DNA of 64,000 bases from contig JAPTYK010000001.1 in the NCBI GenBank assembly GCA_026913215.1, forward strand, positions 868,001 through 932,000, read 5' to 3'. Below the pieces are notes generated by a model. The model worked only from the letters and a program-made list of their open reading frames with translations. It was not told where the DNA came from and made no database searches. Positions within the stretch are counted from its first letter, which is position 1. Each line of letters opens with the position of its first letter. The DNA is from Streptomyces diastatochromogenes (GTDB taxonomy: Bacteria > Actinomycetota > Actinomycetes > Streptomycetales > Streptomycetaceae). The position numbers and the translations under genes were made by a program. This document shows positions 45,453 to 55,501 of this stretch, one piece after another.

Positions 45453-47360
45453 TCAGCAGATCCGCAGGCCCGCCACGGGGCCGCCGCCCGCGCCGCCCGA
45501 CAGGTGGAGCACGCTGAGGTAGACGTTGGTGTTGCCGCTGTCGTCGTCGGTGCGGGCGAACCAGCGGCTGGTGACCCCGCCGTACGTCTCGCCGTGGTCC
45601 AGGTCGACCTGGCAGAAGAAGGAGTGCGGGCCCGCGCCGACCGTGCCCATCTCGCCGCCGTCGTACCGGGTGGTGGTGGCGCTCCGTACGACCTGGCAGG
45701 TCGCCGTGGAGCCGGAGGCGGTGCAGCCGGAGGCGGGCGGCGGCGCCTGGGTGGTGGGCGCGGTCGTGGCGCCTCCCCGAGGGGCGCGGGTCGTGCCGGT
45801 GCCTCCGGCGGTGGTCGTCCCCGGCGGTCGTGCCCGGGCCTTCGTCCCGCCGCCGCCCGCGCCCGACGCGGTGTCCGCACCGGTGCCGCCCGCCGCCGCG
45901 CCCGGGTCCGAGCCGTCGGAGCCGGGACCGGCGGTGGCAGGTGCCCCGCCCGCCGCTCCCCGGCCGCCCCTCCGGCCACCGCTCCGGACTCCCGGCCGGA
46001 GGGGTGGAACCGGCGGACGGGGTGGCCGTCCTGCTCGGCCGCCCCGAGGGCGCGGTGCTGCTCCCGGGTCCAGGACACGGCCGGGATCACCTCCGAGGCG
46101 GTGCCCCGGTCGCCGTCCTGCGGGGTCTCGCCGGTGGCCCGGGTGCCGCTGCCGTGGTCCATCAGGGCGTACGTGATGCCGCCGCCGGCCAGCAGGACGG
46201 CGGCCACCGCCGCGGCGACCAGCGCGTTCCCCGGCGCGGCGCGGACCCGGCGCGCCGGGCGGCCCGCGTCGCGGCACGGCCGCCCGCGTCCGCGCCGGGG
46301 TGCGCGCCGGGTGCGCGGGCGGCACCGGTACGGCGGGCCCGAAGGCGCCCGCGGGCGACGCGGCCACGGGCGCCGGGCCCCTGACGGCTCCGGCGTACGG
46401 GTTCGGCCCGACGGGACCGGCGTAGGGTTCGGCTCCGCGAGACCGGCGTACCGGCCCGGCGCGGGCGTCTCCGGAGCAGGGGCTTCAGGAGCGGGAGCCT
46501 CCGTGGCGGCGCCCGCCGGTTCCGGTGCCGGCTCCGCCAGCGTGCCGAGGAGCCGCGCCGCCTCGCGGGCGGTCGGGCGGGCGGTGGGGTCCTTGTCGAG
46601 GAGGCGGAGCAGGAGCGGGGCGAGGGTCCGGCGCGGACGGGCTCGGGGAGGGTTCGGTGACGATGGCGGCGAGGGTCGACCAGGTCGAGGTGCGGCGGAA
46701 GGGCGAGGCGCCCTCGACCGCCGCGTACAGGGTCGCGCCCACCGCCCACACGTCCGAGGCGGGCCCCGGGTCCTGGCCCTGGGCGCGCTCGGGGGCGAGG
46801 AAGTCGAGGGAGCCGACGATCTCGCCGCTGCGGGTGAGGTGGGTCGCCGAGCCGTCGCCGGGGTCCTCCATCGTGGCGATGCCGAAGTCGGTGAGGACGA
46901 TCCGGCCCGAGGAGTCCAGCAGGATGTTGCCGGGCTTCACGTCCCGGTGGAGGACGCCCACGTCGTGCGCGGCGGCCAGCGCCTCCAGGACACGGGCGCC
47001 GATGCGGGCGGCCTCGGCGGGGTCGATGGTGCCCCGCTCGGCGAGGACGTCGTCGAGGGAGGGCCCCTCGACGAGCTCCATGACGATGACGGGCCGGCCC
47101 TCGTGCTCGGTGACGTCGTGGACGGCCACCACTCCGGGGTGGCGGACCCGGGCGGCGGCGCGGGCCTCGCGGGTCATCCGCAGGCGCAGGTCGGCCAGTT
47201 CGGGCGCCGCCGCGTCCGAGTACGTACGGAGTTCCTTGACGGCCACCTCGCGGCCGAGGACCTCGTCGACGGCCCGCCAGACGACGCCCATGCCTCCGCG
47301 CCCGAGCTGCCGCACGATTCTGTAGCGGCCCGCGAGCCGCCCGTTCTCCCCCGATGACAC
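45453..47360 (-). CDS. membrane Ser/Thr protein kinase, PknB-like (frameshifts)
   Basis: The kinase domain is complete in the first frame: LAGRYRIVRQLGRGGMGVVWRAVDE (P-loop), REVAVKELRTY (Lys), VLHRDVKPGNILLDSSGRIVLTDFGIA (catalytic loop and DFG), GSLDFLAPERAQG and SDVWAVGATLYAAVEG. After breaks from 46680 down a Pro/Ala-rich juxtamembrane segment leads to a membrane helix AAVLLAGGGITYALMDHG, then a Thr/Pro/Gly-rich stalk and a C-terminal extracytoplasmic domain with STATCQVVRSATTTRYDGGEMGTVGAGPHSFFCQVDLDHGETYGGVTSRWFARTDDDSGNTNVYLSVLHLSGG. That module is not PASTA; the Cys pair and Trp suggest a ligand-sensing beta domain. GTG 47360 is used; a TTG at 47399 is in frame. Confidence 0.84.
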
Positions 47361-47376
47361 CGCTGCCCCGTCCCCC

Positions 47377-47398
47377 TGTCGATCATGTGAACTCGACA
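47377..47398. promoter_or_regulatory. inverted repeat upstream of the Ser/Thr kinase
   Basis: TGTCGA (47377-47382) and TCGACA (47393-47398) are separated by ten bases, one helical turn, just upstream of the kinase start. It may be a regulator site; there is no other support. Confidence 0.3.
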
Positions 47399-47431
47399 AG
47401 AGTACGGGGCAGTTGGCGGGAAAGTGACCGT

Positions 47432-48723
47432 TTAGCGATCAGTGGTGGCGGTCAGGTCGCCTCGGCGCGGGGCGGCGAAGCGGTCGAGGTCGGCGCGGGT
47501 CATGCCGGTGAGGGCGTCGACCTCGGCGCCGTCGAGGGCGCCGCACTGGAGGCCGCGCAGCAGGTAGGAGCTGAGGGCCTTGGCGGTGGCGGGCTCGTCC
47601 ATGACGTCGCCGCCGACGTGGTTGGCGTAGGCGGAGAGGCGCTTGGCGGCGGTCTCGAAGCCCTCGCGGTAGAAGGCGAAGACGGCGGCGTAGCGGGTGG
47701 GGATGTGGCCGGGGTGCATGTCCCAGCCCTGGTAGTAGGCGCGGGCCAGGGCGCGGCGGGTGAGGCCGTAGTGCAGGCGCCAGGCCTCGTGGACATGCTC
47801 GGTGGAGCCGACGGGCAGGACGTTGGTGGAGCCGTCGGAGACGCGGACGCCGGTGCCGGCGGCGGCGACCTGCATGATCGCCTTGGCGTGGTCGGCGGCC
47901 GGGTGGTCGCTGGCCTGGTAGGCGGCGGAGACGCCGACGCAGGCGCTGTAGTCGAAGGTGCCGTAGTGCAGTCCGGTGGCGCGGCCCTCGGCGGCGCCGA
48001 TCATGCGGGCGACGGCGGCGGTGCCGTCGGAGGCCAGGATGGACTGGCTGGTCTCGATCTGGATCTCGAAGCCGAGACGGCCGGCGTCGAGGCCGTGGGC
48101 CTTCTCGAAGGCCTCCAGGAGCCGGACGAAGGCGGAGACCTGCTCGGGTAGGTGACCTTGGGGAGGGTGAGGACGAGGCCGTCGGGGAGGCCGCCGTTCT
48201 CCAGGAGGCCGGTGAGGAAGACGTCGGTGGTGCGGATGCCGCGGTCGCGTACGGCGGCCTCCATGCACTTCATCCGGATGCCCATGTACGGGGCGGCGGT
48301 GCCGTTCGCGTACGCCTCCGAGATCAGGCGGGCGGCGCGGGCGGCGTCCTGGTCCTCGTCCTGGCCGGCGTAGCCGTCCTCGAAGTCGACGCGGAGGTCC
48401 TCGATGGGCTCGCGCTCCAGCTTGGCCCGCACGCGGCCGTAGACGTCCTCGGCGAGCTCGTCGGAGAGGCCGAGGACGGCGGCGAAGGAGGCCGCGTCGG
48501 GGGCGTGCTCGTCGAGGGCGGCGAGGGCCTGGTCGCCCCAGGAGCGAATGGTTCCGGCGTCGAAGACGTTGCCGGGGACGTAGACCGTGTGGACGGGCTG
48601 GCGGGTGCCGGGGTCTCCCGGGTAGCGCCGGTCGAGCTCGGCGTCCACCGCTGCGAGGGAGTCGCTGATGCCCTCGCTGACCGCGCCGGCGAGGCTCGTC
48701 GACACCTTCTCCTGCTGACCCAT
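47432..48723 (-). CDS. DUF6986 / HpcH-HpaI aldolase-like protein (one frameshift)
   Basis: About 430 residues of a TIM-barrel aldolase/citrate-lyase-beta-like family: VHTVYVPGNVFDAGTIRSWGDQALAAL, DLRVDFEDGYAGQDEDQDAARAARLI (metal-binding acidic FEDG), MGIRMKCMEAAVRDRGIRTTDVFLTGL, LTLPKVTYP, then after one missing base near 48150 RLGFEIQIETSQSILASDG (metal Glu), ATGLHYGTFDYSACVGVSA, AWRLHYGLTRRALARAYYQGWDMHPGHIPTRYAAVFAFYREGFE. I recognise this as DUF6986. Such genes often lie near purine/allantoin and glyoxylate genes, suggesting action on a malyl- or ureido-type acid; the reaction is not proven. Stop is TAA. A good promoter and an operator-like palindrome lie upstream. Confidence 0.8.
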
Positions 48724-48739
48724 CCTGCATCCTCCTGTT

Positions 48740-48754
48740 TTCCGCTGCACGGAA
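48740..48754. promoter_or_regulatory. operator-like palindrome in the DUF6986 leader
   Basis: TTCCG-CTGCA-CGGAA: pentamer arms are perfectly inverted around five bases. It lies between the -10 and the start codon. A related imperfect copy (CGGAATCAACAATCCG) overlaps its edge and continues to 48765. The shape resembles IclR-type operators. Confidence 0.55.
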
Positions 48755-48772
48755 TCAACAATCCGTATAGCA

Positions 48773-48801
48773 AAATTAGTAGGCCGTCGGACCTGCGTCA
48801 A
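48773..48801 (-). promoter_or_regulatory. sigma-70-type promoter of DUF6986
   Basis: On the minus strand TTGACG (48796-48801) and TAATTT (48773-48778) are separated by exactly 17 bp, one of the best housekeeping-type promoters in the window. Transcription would start near 48766, giving a leader of about 43 bases that contains the TTCCG/CGGAA palindrome. Confidence 0.65.
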
Positions 48802-48817
48802 TGCTTGTCCGAAACGA

Positions 48818-48857
48818 CCGGGGCCGCACGGCGACAGATCGCCGTGCGGCCCCCGGG
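48818..48857 (-). terminator. terminator of etfA
   Basis: A 14-bp perfect stem GGGCCGCACGGCGA (48821-48834) pairs with TCGCCGTGCGGCCC (48839-48852) around CAGA, and extends outward with one bulge. It lies 20 bp after the etfA stop. Confidence 0.75.
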
Positions 48858-48877
48858 ACCGACAGAACCGCAGGTCA

Positions 48878-49838
<961 letters not shown>

Positions 49839-49937
49839 GGGACTTCAATCTCCTGCGAACGGAAGGGGCGGTCTGGTGGGCTCTCGGGAGCCTTGGGTGC
49901 CGCGTCGGCCCGGGGGACGGCCCCCGGACCACGGCAC

Positions 49938-50723
49938 CTAGATGAACTTCTGGCTCGCGAGGAACTCGGCCAGCTGCTTGCCGCCCTCGCCCTCGTCCTT
50001 GACGATCGTGCCGGCGGTGCGCGCCGGACGCTCGGCGGCGGAGTCGACCGCGGTCCAGGCGCCCTCCAGGCCGACCTCGTCGGCCTCGATGTCGAGGTCG
50101 GAGAGGTCCAGGGACTCCACCGGCTTCTTCTTGGCGGCCATGATGCCCTTGAAGGACGGGTAGCGGGCCTCGCCCGACTGGTCCGTCACGGAGACGACGG
50201 CCGGAAGCGAGGCCTCCAGCTGCTCGGAGGCGGTGTCGCCGTCGCGGCGGCCGGTGACGACGCCGCCCTCGATCTTGACCTCGGAGAGCAGGGTGACCTG
50301 CGGGACGCCCAGGCGCTCGGCGAGGATGGCCGGGAGGACGCCCATGGTGCCGTCGGTGGAGGCCATGCCGGCGATGACGACGTCGTAGCCGACCTTCTCG
50401 ATGGCCTTGGCGAGCACCAGCGAGGTGCCCATGACGTCGGTGCCGTGCAGGTCGTCGTCCTCGACGTGGACGGCCTTGTCGGCGCCCATGGACAGCGCCT
50501 TGCGCAGCGCGTCCTTGGCATCCTCGGGGCCGACCGTGAGCACGGTGACCTCGGCCTCGTCGGCCTCTTCGGCGATCTGCAGGGCCTGCTCGACGGCGTA
50601 CTCGTCCAGCTCCGACAGAAGGCCGTCGACGTCGTCGCGGTCGACGGTCAGGTCATCGGCGAAGTGCCGGTCGCCGGTGGCGTCAGGCACGTACTTCACA
50701 CAGACAACGATCCTCAAGCTCAC
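49938..50723 (-). CDS. etfB: electron transfer flavoprotein subunit beta
   Basis: Intact, 261 residues. The sequence starts MSLRIVVCVKYVPDATGDRHFADDLTVDRDDVDGLLSELDEYAVEQAL, contains VTVLTVGPEDAKDALRKALSMGADKAVHVEDDDLHGTDVMGTSLVLAKAI, the AMP-binding stretch YDVVIAGMASTDGTMGVLPAILAERLGVPQVTLLSEVKIEGGVV, and the C-terminal anchor arm that docks on the partner dehydrogenase (ARYPSFKGIMAAKKKPVESLDLSDLDI). The GTG at 50723 has GTAGGAGAG about eight bases upstream and agrees with Streptomyces homologues; an earlier in-frame start is rejected. Partner of etfA. Confidence 0.96.
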   Translation of the reverse strand: MSLRIVVCVKYVPDATGDRHFADDLTVDRDDVDGLLSELDEYAVEQALQIAEEADEAEVTVLTVGPEDAKDALRKALSMGADKAVHVEDDDLHGTDVMGTSLVLAKAIEKVGYDVVIAGMASTDGTMGVLPAILAERLGVPQVTLLSEVKIEGGVVTGRRDGDTASEQLEASLPAVVSVTDQSGEARYPSFKGIMAAKKKPVESLDLSDLDIEADEVGLEGAWTAVDSAAERPARTAGTIVKDEGEGGKQLAEFLASQKFI

Positions 50724-50799
50724 GCCGGCTCTCCTACTGCATCGGTCATAACTGGGCTGCCTTGTTGCTCGCAGCATAGGCGCCTGAAGGGCAGGTTTC

Positions 50800-50826
50800 C
50801 GGTCGGGGCGCCAGACGCCCCGACCG
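50800..50826 (-). terminator. hairpin downstream of the flavin reductase
   Basis: GGTCGGGGCG (50801-50810) pairs perfectly with CGCCCCGACC (50816-50825), five-base loop, one more flanking pair. It is 98 bp past the flavin reductase stop and 77 bp before etfB. A smaller hairpin CTGAGC/GCTCAG lies at 50862-50877. Confidence 0.5.
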
Positions 50827-50923
50827 AAATATTACTCGCCAGTACACCCAGTTCGTTACCGCTGAGCAAGCGCTCAGGCATGTGACCTTGCCAACGCGCG
50901 GAGAGGGGCGCGTACGGGAACTC

Positions 50924-51454
50924 TCAGTCGCGCAGCGCGTTGAAGCGGCCCTGGTGGTAGAGGAGCGGCCGGCCCGCCCCGTCCGGGTCGCCGGCGACGG
51001 CCTGCGCGATGACGATCCGGTGGTCCCCGGCGGGCACCCGGGCCACCACGCGGCAGACCAGCCAGGCGAGGACGTCGTCGAGCACGGGCACGCCCTCGGG
51101 TCCGACGCTCCAGCGGGTGGCCCCGCCGAAGCGGTCGGCGCCGCTGCGCGCGAAGGTGGACGCCAGCTCCTGCTGGTGCTCGCCGAGTATGTGCACGCCG
51201 ATGAACTCGGCCTCGGCGACCACGGGCCAGCTGGAGGAGCCGGTGCCCACCCCGAAGGAGATCAGCGGGGGTTCGGCGGCGACGGAGTTGAGCGAGGTGG
51301 CGGTGAAGCCGACGGGGCGTTCGCCGTGCGCGGTGATGACCGCGACTCCGGCCGCGTGCCGGCGGAAGACGGAACGGAGCAGATCGGGGGAGGCCTGCCG
51401 GGGCGCGCCGATCGTGGGCACGGTGCTGAGCTGGAGGTCCGGCGTAACCGTCAT
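50924..51454 (-). CDS. flavin reductase family protein (FMN-binding split barrel)
   Basis: Intact, 176 residues from ATG 51454 (GAAGGA seven bases upstream, which decides against the upstream ATG at 51481). The fold of the HpaC/two-component flavin reductase family shows in LLRSVFRRHAAGVAVITAHGERPVGFTATSLNSVAAEPPLISFGVGTGSSSWPVVAEAEFIGVHILGEHQQELASTFARSGADRFGG and LAWLVCRVVARVPAGDHRIVIAQAV. Such enzymes use NAD(P)H to reduce free FMN or FAD for a partner monooxygenase. No monooxygenase is next to it, so it probably serves partners elsewhere. Confidence 0.88.
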   Translation of the reverse strand: MTVTPDLQLSTVPTIGAPRQASPDLLRSVFRRHAAGVAVITAHGERPVGFTATSLNSVAAEPPLISFGVGTGSSSWPVVAEAEFIGVHILGEHQQELASTFARSGADRFGGATRWSVGPEGVPVLDDVLAWLVCRVVARVPAGDHRIVIAQAVAGDPDGAGRPLLYHQGRFNALRD

Positions 51455-51674
51455 GGAGTTGTCCTTCTGCGAGGGCGTCATCAAAGGGGTCCTGGGGTGG
51501 TCAGACACCCGGACAGCGCGCGCTCGCGTTGCGGGCCAGGTCCACATGGGCCCGGCCGTAGAGAAGGAGATCTATGGGCACCCCGCCAGGGTGACGATCG
51601 GTGGCGGGTGCAGTCAAGTGCGTACCGGGATGTGGGAGAAGTGTCACGGCGTCAGACCGGTCCCGGACCCCCTG

Positions 51675-51986
51675 TCAGACGGCGCGCCCCAGGGCGGCGA
51701 TGACGTCCGCCCTGCGGGGCTGTCCGGCGGCCCGGCGGACGACGCGCCCGGCGGCGTCGAGGACGAGGACGGTGGGGGTGCGGACGATGCCGAGCTCGCG
51801 CACGAGGTCGAGGCGCTCCTCGGCGTCGATCTCCACGTGCCCCACGCCCGGCACCATCGCGGCGACCTCGGCGAGGGTGCGGCGGGTGGCCCGGCAGGGC
51901 TGGCAGAAGGCCGTCGAGAACTGGACGAGGGTGGCCCGCTCCCCCAGTGCGGCGCCGAGCGCCTCCGGCCCCAGGACCTCGGTCAT
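51675..51986 (-). CDS. thioredoxin-fold protein with CxxC
   Basis: Intact, 103 residues: MTEVLGPEALGAALGERATLVQFSTAFCQPCRATRRTLAEVAAMVPGVGHVEIDAEERLDLVRELGIVRTPTVLVLDAAGRVVRRAAGQPRRADVIAALGRAV. The active site is CQPC and the cis-Pro is in RTPTV. It lacks the WCGPC of classic thioredoxin, so it is a thioredoxin-like protein with altered redox potential rather than the main cellular TrxA. No signal peptide, hence cytosolic. ATG 51986 is preceded by AGAGGC; the spacing suits it. Confidence 0.88.
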   Translation of the reverse strand: MTEVLGPEALGAALGERATLVQFSTAFCQPCRATRRTLAEVAAMVPGVGHVEIDAEERLDLVRELGIVRTPTVLVLDAAGRVVRRAAGQPRRADVIAALGRAV

Positions 51987-52147
51987 GCCTCTCCCCTTCT
52001 CTCTTCCGTTCCTCGTGGTGCAGCGTCGGGCGCCGCCGATCGATTCCCGCCACGGCCACCGCGAGTGACGAGAATCTCCCTGTACGAAGCCGTCTGGACT
52101 GGTCACGGGGCCCCACATGGGGCACGATCTGCCCAAAGCCGAAAACC

Positions 52148-52159
52148 TACGGCCGCGTA
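52148..52159. promoter_or_regulatory. TACG-N4-CGTA palindrome upstream of plsC-like gene
   Basis: TACGGCCGCGTA has perfectly inverted outer tetramers. It lies 51 bp before the acyltransferase start, followed by AACTTCG, and could be a lipid-gene regulator site. A second small palindrome AGAGGTTCCTCT (52196-52207) covers the ribosome binding site. Confidence 0.4.
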
Positions 52160-52210
52160 ACTTCGCCGGGAGAAACCGCTCCGGGCAGATGAAGAAGAGG
52201 TTCCTCTCCG

Positions 52211-52931
52211 ATGGCAGAACTCGTCTATCGACCGGTCATCGGCGCCGCTCTGACCATGTTCAAGGCGCTCGACCTGAAGATCGACACGCAGGGTTCGGAG
52301 CACATCCCGCGGACCGGCGGCGCGGTGCTCGTGAGCAACCACATCAGCTACCTGGACTTCATCTTCACCGGTCTCGCCGCCCTGCCGCAGAAGCGCCTGG
52401 TGCGCTTCATGGCGAAGGACTCGGTCTTCAAGCACAAGATCTCCGGACCGCTCATGCGCGGCATGAAGCACATCCCGGTGGACCGCGCCCAGGGCGAGCA
52501 CGCGTACCAGCACGCCCTGGAATCGCTGCGGGCCGGCGAGATCATCGGCGTCTTCCCCGAGGCGACCATCTCCCAGTCCTTCACCCTCAAGAGCTTCAAG
52601 ACGGGTGCGGCGCGCCTGGCGCAGGAGGCGGGCGTCCCGCTGATCCCGATGGCGCTGTGGGGCACCCAGCGGCTGTGGACGAAGGGCCGGCCGCGGAACT
52701 TCAAGCGGAGCCACATCCCGGTGACCATCCGCGTCGGCGAGCCGCTGGAGGCCCCCACCGAGCAGTACGCGGGCGCGATCACCCGGCGTCTGCGCGAGCG
52801 CGTGCAGGAGCTGCTTGAGGCCGCGCAGCGCCTACCCGGTCCGTCCGAAGGACGCGGGCGACACGTGGTGGGTGCCCGCGCACCTCGGCGGCACGGCTCC
52901 GACGCCGGCCCAGGTCAAGGAAGCCGGCTGA
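52211..52931 (+). CDS. 1-acyl-glycerol-3-phosphate acyltransferase-like, PlsC family (frameshift near the end)
   Basis: About 240 residues: MAELVYRPVIGAALTMFKALDLKIDTQGSEHIPRTGGAVLVSNHISYLDFIF (NHxxxxD catalytic motif as NHISYLD), KRLVRFMAKDSVFKHKISGPLMRGMKHIPVDR, GEIIGVFPEATISQSF (block III as FPEAT, not FPEGT), PLIPMALWG (block IV). After two missing bases near 52835 the tail reads AYPVRPKDAGDTWWVPAHLGGTAPTPAQVKEAG. It transfers an acyl chain to lysophosphatidate or another lysolipid on the cytosolic membrane face. AGAAGAGG ten bases upstream marks the start. It overlaps the transglutaminase-like gene tail-to-tail by 17 bp. Confidence 0.9.
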
Positions 52932-53555
52932 CGGAACCGTTTCCGCGCCGCCCGCCCGGTCGGAGCTCCGTCGGGAGCGTCCGCCAGAGGGCCGGGCGGT
53001 CCGGGGCGGCCTTCAGCACGTCCAGGACGACGGGGTGCGGCTCGGCGTACAGCTCCGGATAGTCCACTTCGCCGAGCTCCGGCCGTACGGGAAGGCCAGC
53101 CGCTCCTCCCCAGCGAGAACCGGGCGTCGACGCCCGGCTTGTTCCCCGCGGGTCCTGGCGGGCCCAGACGCGCTCGCCGGGCAGCAGGACGGCGGCCAGG
53201 CCGTGGATCGCCGGATCCGAGCCGTCGTCCTCGGCGAGCCGCTGGTAGCAGAGGGCGGCGGGGACGCCCGGGCCCGCAGCAGCGCGGCGTACGCGATCGA
53301 CTTGGCGTAACAGATGCCGGTGCCCTGCTCCAGGACGTCGGAGGCGCGCCAGGTGACGCGGAGGTCGCCGGAGTCCATGGAGTGCGGGATGGTGTCGCGG
53401 ACGAACGCGAAGGCCGCCTCCGCGTACGCGTATGCGTCGGGGTGTGCGGCGGAGAGGCGGTCCGCCACCTCCCTGACGAGCGGGTGCTCATGGTCGACGG
53501 ACTCGCTCGCCGCCAGATAGGCATGGATGTCGGGGCTCCGCTGAATGAGTTCCAT
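52915..53555 (-). CDS. transglutaminase-like domain protein (frameshifts)
   Basis: The product begins MELIQRSPDIHAYLAASESVDHEHPLVREVADRLSAAHPDAYAYAEAAFAFVRDTIPHSMDSGDLRVTWRASDVLEQGTGICYAKSIAYAALLRA, with the catalytic Cys in GICYAKS. After a break near 53270 GVPAALCYQRLAEDDGSDPAIHGLAAVLLPGERVWARQDPRGNKPGVDARFSL provides the His and Asp (IHG; VDARF) and the end is YAEPHPVVLDVLKAAPDRPALW. About 214 residues. It is a cysteine-protease-fold protein; Streptomyces members of this group are cytosolic and of unknown substrate. ATG 53555. Overlaps plsC by 17 bp at the 3' end. Confidence 0.82.
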
Positions 53556-53575
53556 GCGGGACGACCCTATGAAGA

Positions 53576-53610
53576 CGGCCGGACGGAGTCAATGACTTTC
53601 CGTCCGGCCG
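53576..53610 (-). terminator. terminator of the DUF6421-SDR-aldolase operon
   Basis: CGGCCGGACGGA (53576-53587) pairs perfectly with TCCGTCCGGCCG (53599-53610), eleven-base loop. It begins 20 bp after the aldolase stop. An AT-rich patch TATATTTATT lies between. Confidence 0.65.
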
Positions 53611-53629
53611 TATATTTATTCAGCGAGAG

Positions 53630-54709
53630 CTAGCGGGCCAGCTCTTCCTTGAGCGCCTGGAGGAAGGCGTCCACGTCGTCCTCCGTGGTGTCGAAGGCGC
53701 ACATCCAGCGGACATCGCCGGCGGCCTCGTCCCAGAAGTAGAAGCGGAACCGTTCCTGCAGTCGGCGGCTCACCTCGTGCGGAAGGCGGGCGAAGACCGC
53801 GTTGGCCTGCACCGGGTAGAGGATCTCCACCCCGTCCAGCTCGCGCACCCCGGCGGCGAGGCGCCGGGCCATCGCGTTGGCGTGGCGGGCGTTGCGCAGC
53901 CACAGGTCCTTCGCGAGGAGGGCCTCCAGCTGCACCGACACGAAGCGCATCTTCGAGGCGAGCTGCATGGACAGCTTGCGCAGGTGCTTCATGTGGCTGA
54001 CCGCGTCCGGGTTGAGGACGACGACGGCCTCGCCGAAGAGCATGCCGTTCTTCGTGCCGCCGTACGAGATCACGTCCACGCCGACCGCGTTGGTGAAGGC
54101 GCGCATCGGCACGTCGAGCGAGGCCGCCGCGTTGGCTATGCGGGCCCCGTCGAGGTGCACCTTCATGCCCTTGGCGTGGGCGTGCTCGACGATCGCGCGG
54201 ATCTCCTCCACCGTGTAGACGGTGCCGAGCTCCGTGTTCTGGGTGATCGAGACGACCTGGGGCATGGCCCGGTGCTCGTCCTCCCAGCCCCAGGCCTGCC
54301 GGTCGATCAGCTCGGGGGTGAGCTTGCCGTCCGGGGTCGGGACGGTGAGCAGCTTGAGGCCGCCCATCCGCTCCGGCGCGCCGCCCTCGTCCACGTTGAT
54401 GTGGGCGGTCTCGGCGCAGATCACGGCGCCCCAGCGGTCGGTGAGCGCCTGGAGCGCGGTCACGTTCGCCCCGGTCCCGTTGAAGACCGGGAAGGCTTCG
54501 GCGGTGGGGCCGAAGTGGCTGTGCATGATCCGCTGGAGGTGATCGGTGTACTGGTCCTCGCCGTAGGCGACCTGGTGGCCTTCGTTGGCGAGGGCGAGGG
54601 CCGCGAGGACCTCGGGGTGGGCGCCGGCGTAGTTGTCGCTGGCGAAGCCCCGGACCGACGGGTCGTGGTGACGACGTGCGTCGGTCCTGGGGCCGAGTGC
54701 CGCGGTCAC
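53630..54709 (-). CDS. threonine aldolase family PLP enzyme
   Basis: Intact, 359 residues. The family signatures are FASDNYAGAHPEVLAALALANEGHQVAYGEDQYTDHLQ, FNGTGANVTALQAL, VICAETAHINVDEGGAPE, VVSITQNTELGTVYTVEEI, MKVHLDGARIANAAASL and the PLP-lysine site DVISYGGTKNGMLFGEAVVVL. Low-specificity L-threonine aldolases split beta-hydroxy amino acids to glycine and an aldehyde. The GTG start overlaps the SDR stop in GTGA, so it is the third gene of a coupled operon with DUF6421 and the SDR. That fixed context suggests a dedicated pathway intermediate rather than general threonine breakdown. Confidence 0.9.
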   Translation of the reverse strand: MTAALGPRTDARRHHDPSVRGFASDNYAGAHPEVLAALALANEGHQVAYGEDQYTDHLQRIMHSHFGPTAEAFPVFNGTGANVTALQALTDRWGAVICAETAHINVDEGGAPERMGGLKLLTVPTPDGKLTPELIDRQAWGWEDEHRAMPQVVSITQNTELGTVYTVEEIRAIVEHAHAKGMKVHLDGARIANAAASLDVPMRAFTNAVGVDVISYGGTKNGMLFGEAVVVLNPDAVSHMKHLRKLSMQLASKMRFVSVQLEALLAKDLWLRNARHANAMARRLAAGVRELDGVEILYPVQANAVFARLPHEVSRRLQERFRFYFWDEAAGDVRWMCAFDTTEDDVDAFLQALKEELAR

Positions 54710-55466
54710 GGCTTGGGGGTCAGCCACAGACGCTGTCCATTCACTTCCTGGGCGGGCTTGTCCCAGAGGCCCGCGATCTCGTTCGCCAGGTCCTTGACGT
54801 CGGTGAAGCCCGCGAACTTCGCGTTGGGGCGTTCGGCGCGCATCGCGTCGTGCACCAATGCCTTGATCACCAGGATGGCAGCCGCCGCCTGCGGGCCTTC
54901 GTCGCCCCCCAGCTTGCGGAAGGAGTCCGCCATGGCCAGGGTCCAGGCCTCGGCGGCCGCCTTGCCCGCGTTGTACGCGGCGTTGTTGGCGACCGGCTTG
55001 TGGGCGCCGGACTGGCTGACCAGGGCGTACCGGCCGCGCCCGCCGGCGCGCAGCAGCCCGTCGTGGAAGGCGAGCGAGGTGTGCTGGACCGTACGGATCA
55101 GGAGCTTCTCCAGGAAGTCCCAGTCCTTGAGGTCGGTCTCGGTGAAGGAGGGGCGCCGCGCCAGCCGCCGACGAGGTGGACCAGGCCGTCGATCCGGCCG
55201 AACTCCTTCTCGGTCTTCGCGGCCCAGTCGCGCGTGGCGTCCAGGTCGAGGAGGTCGACCGTGTCGCCGACGACCTTGGCCCCGCCGTGCGCGTAACGGG
55301 CGGCGTCGACGGCCTCCGCGAGGCGCGCCGGGTCGGCGTCGGAGGCGACGACCGTGGCACCGGCCTCGGCGAGACGCATCAGCGTCGCGCGGCCCGCCGG
55401 GCCGGCCGCTCCGGCGACCGCGATGACGGCGCCGTCGAGCGGTCCGCCGTTTCCGTTGGAGTTCAT
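54706..55466 (-). CDS. SDR-family NAD(P)-dependent oxidoreductase (one frameshift)
   Basis: Rossmann fold of the short-chain dehydrogenase class: LDGAVIAVAGAAGPAGRATLMRLAEAGATVVASDADPARL (glycine motif GAAGPAGRA, slightly altered from TGxxxGIG), VDLLDLDATRDWAAKTEKEFGRIDGLVHLVGGWRGAP (NAG replaced by LVGGW), then RYALVSQSGAHKPVANNAAYNAGKAAAEAWTLAMADSF with the catalytic Ser, Tyr and Lys (S-x-Y-N-A-G-K). One base is missing near 55160; 253 residues. ATG 55466 is chosen because GAGGAGG stands eight bases upstream; a GTG at 55505 overlapping the DUF6421 stop is the alternative. Operon partner of the aldolase. Confidence 0.85.
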
Positions 55467-55501
55467 GGGCGACGCCTCCTCGGTGTTCTCGGTGAGGTCG
55501 C

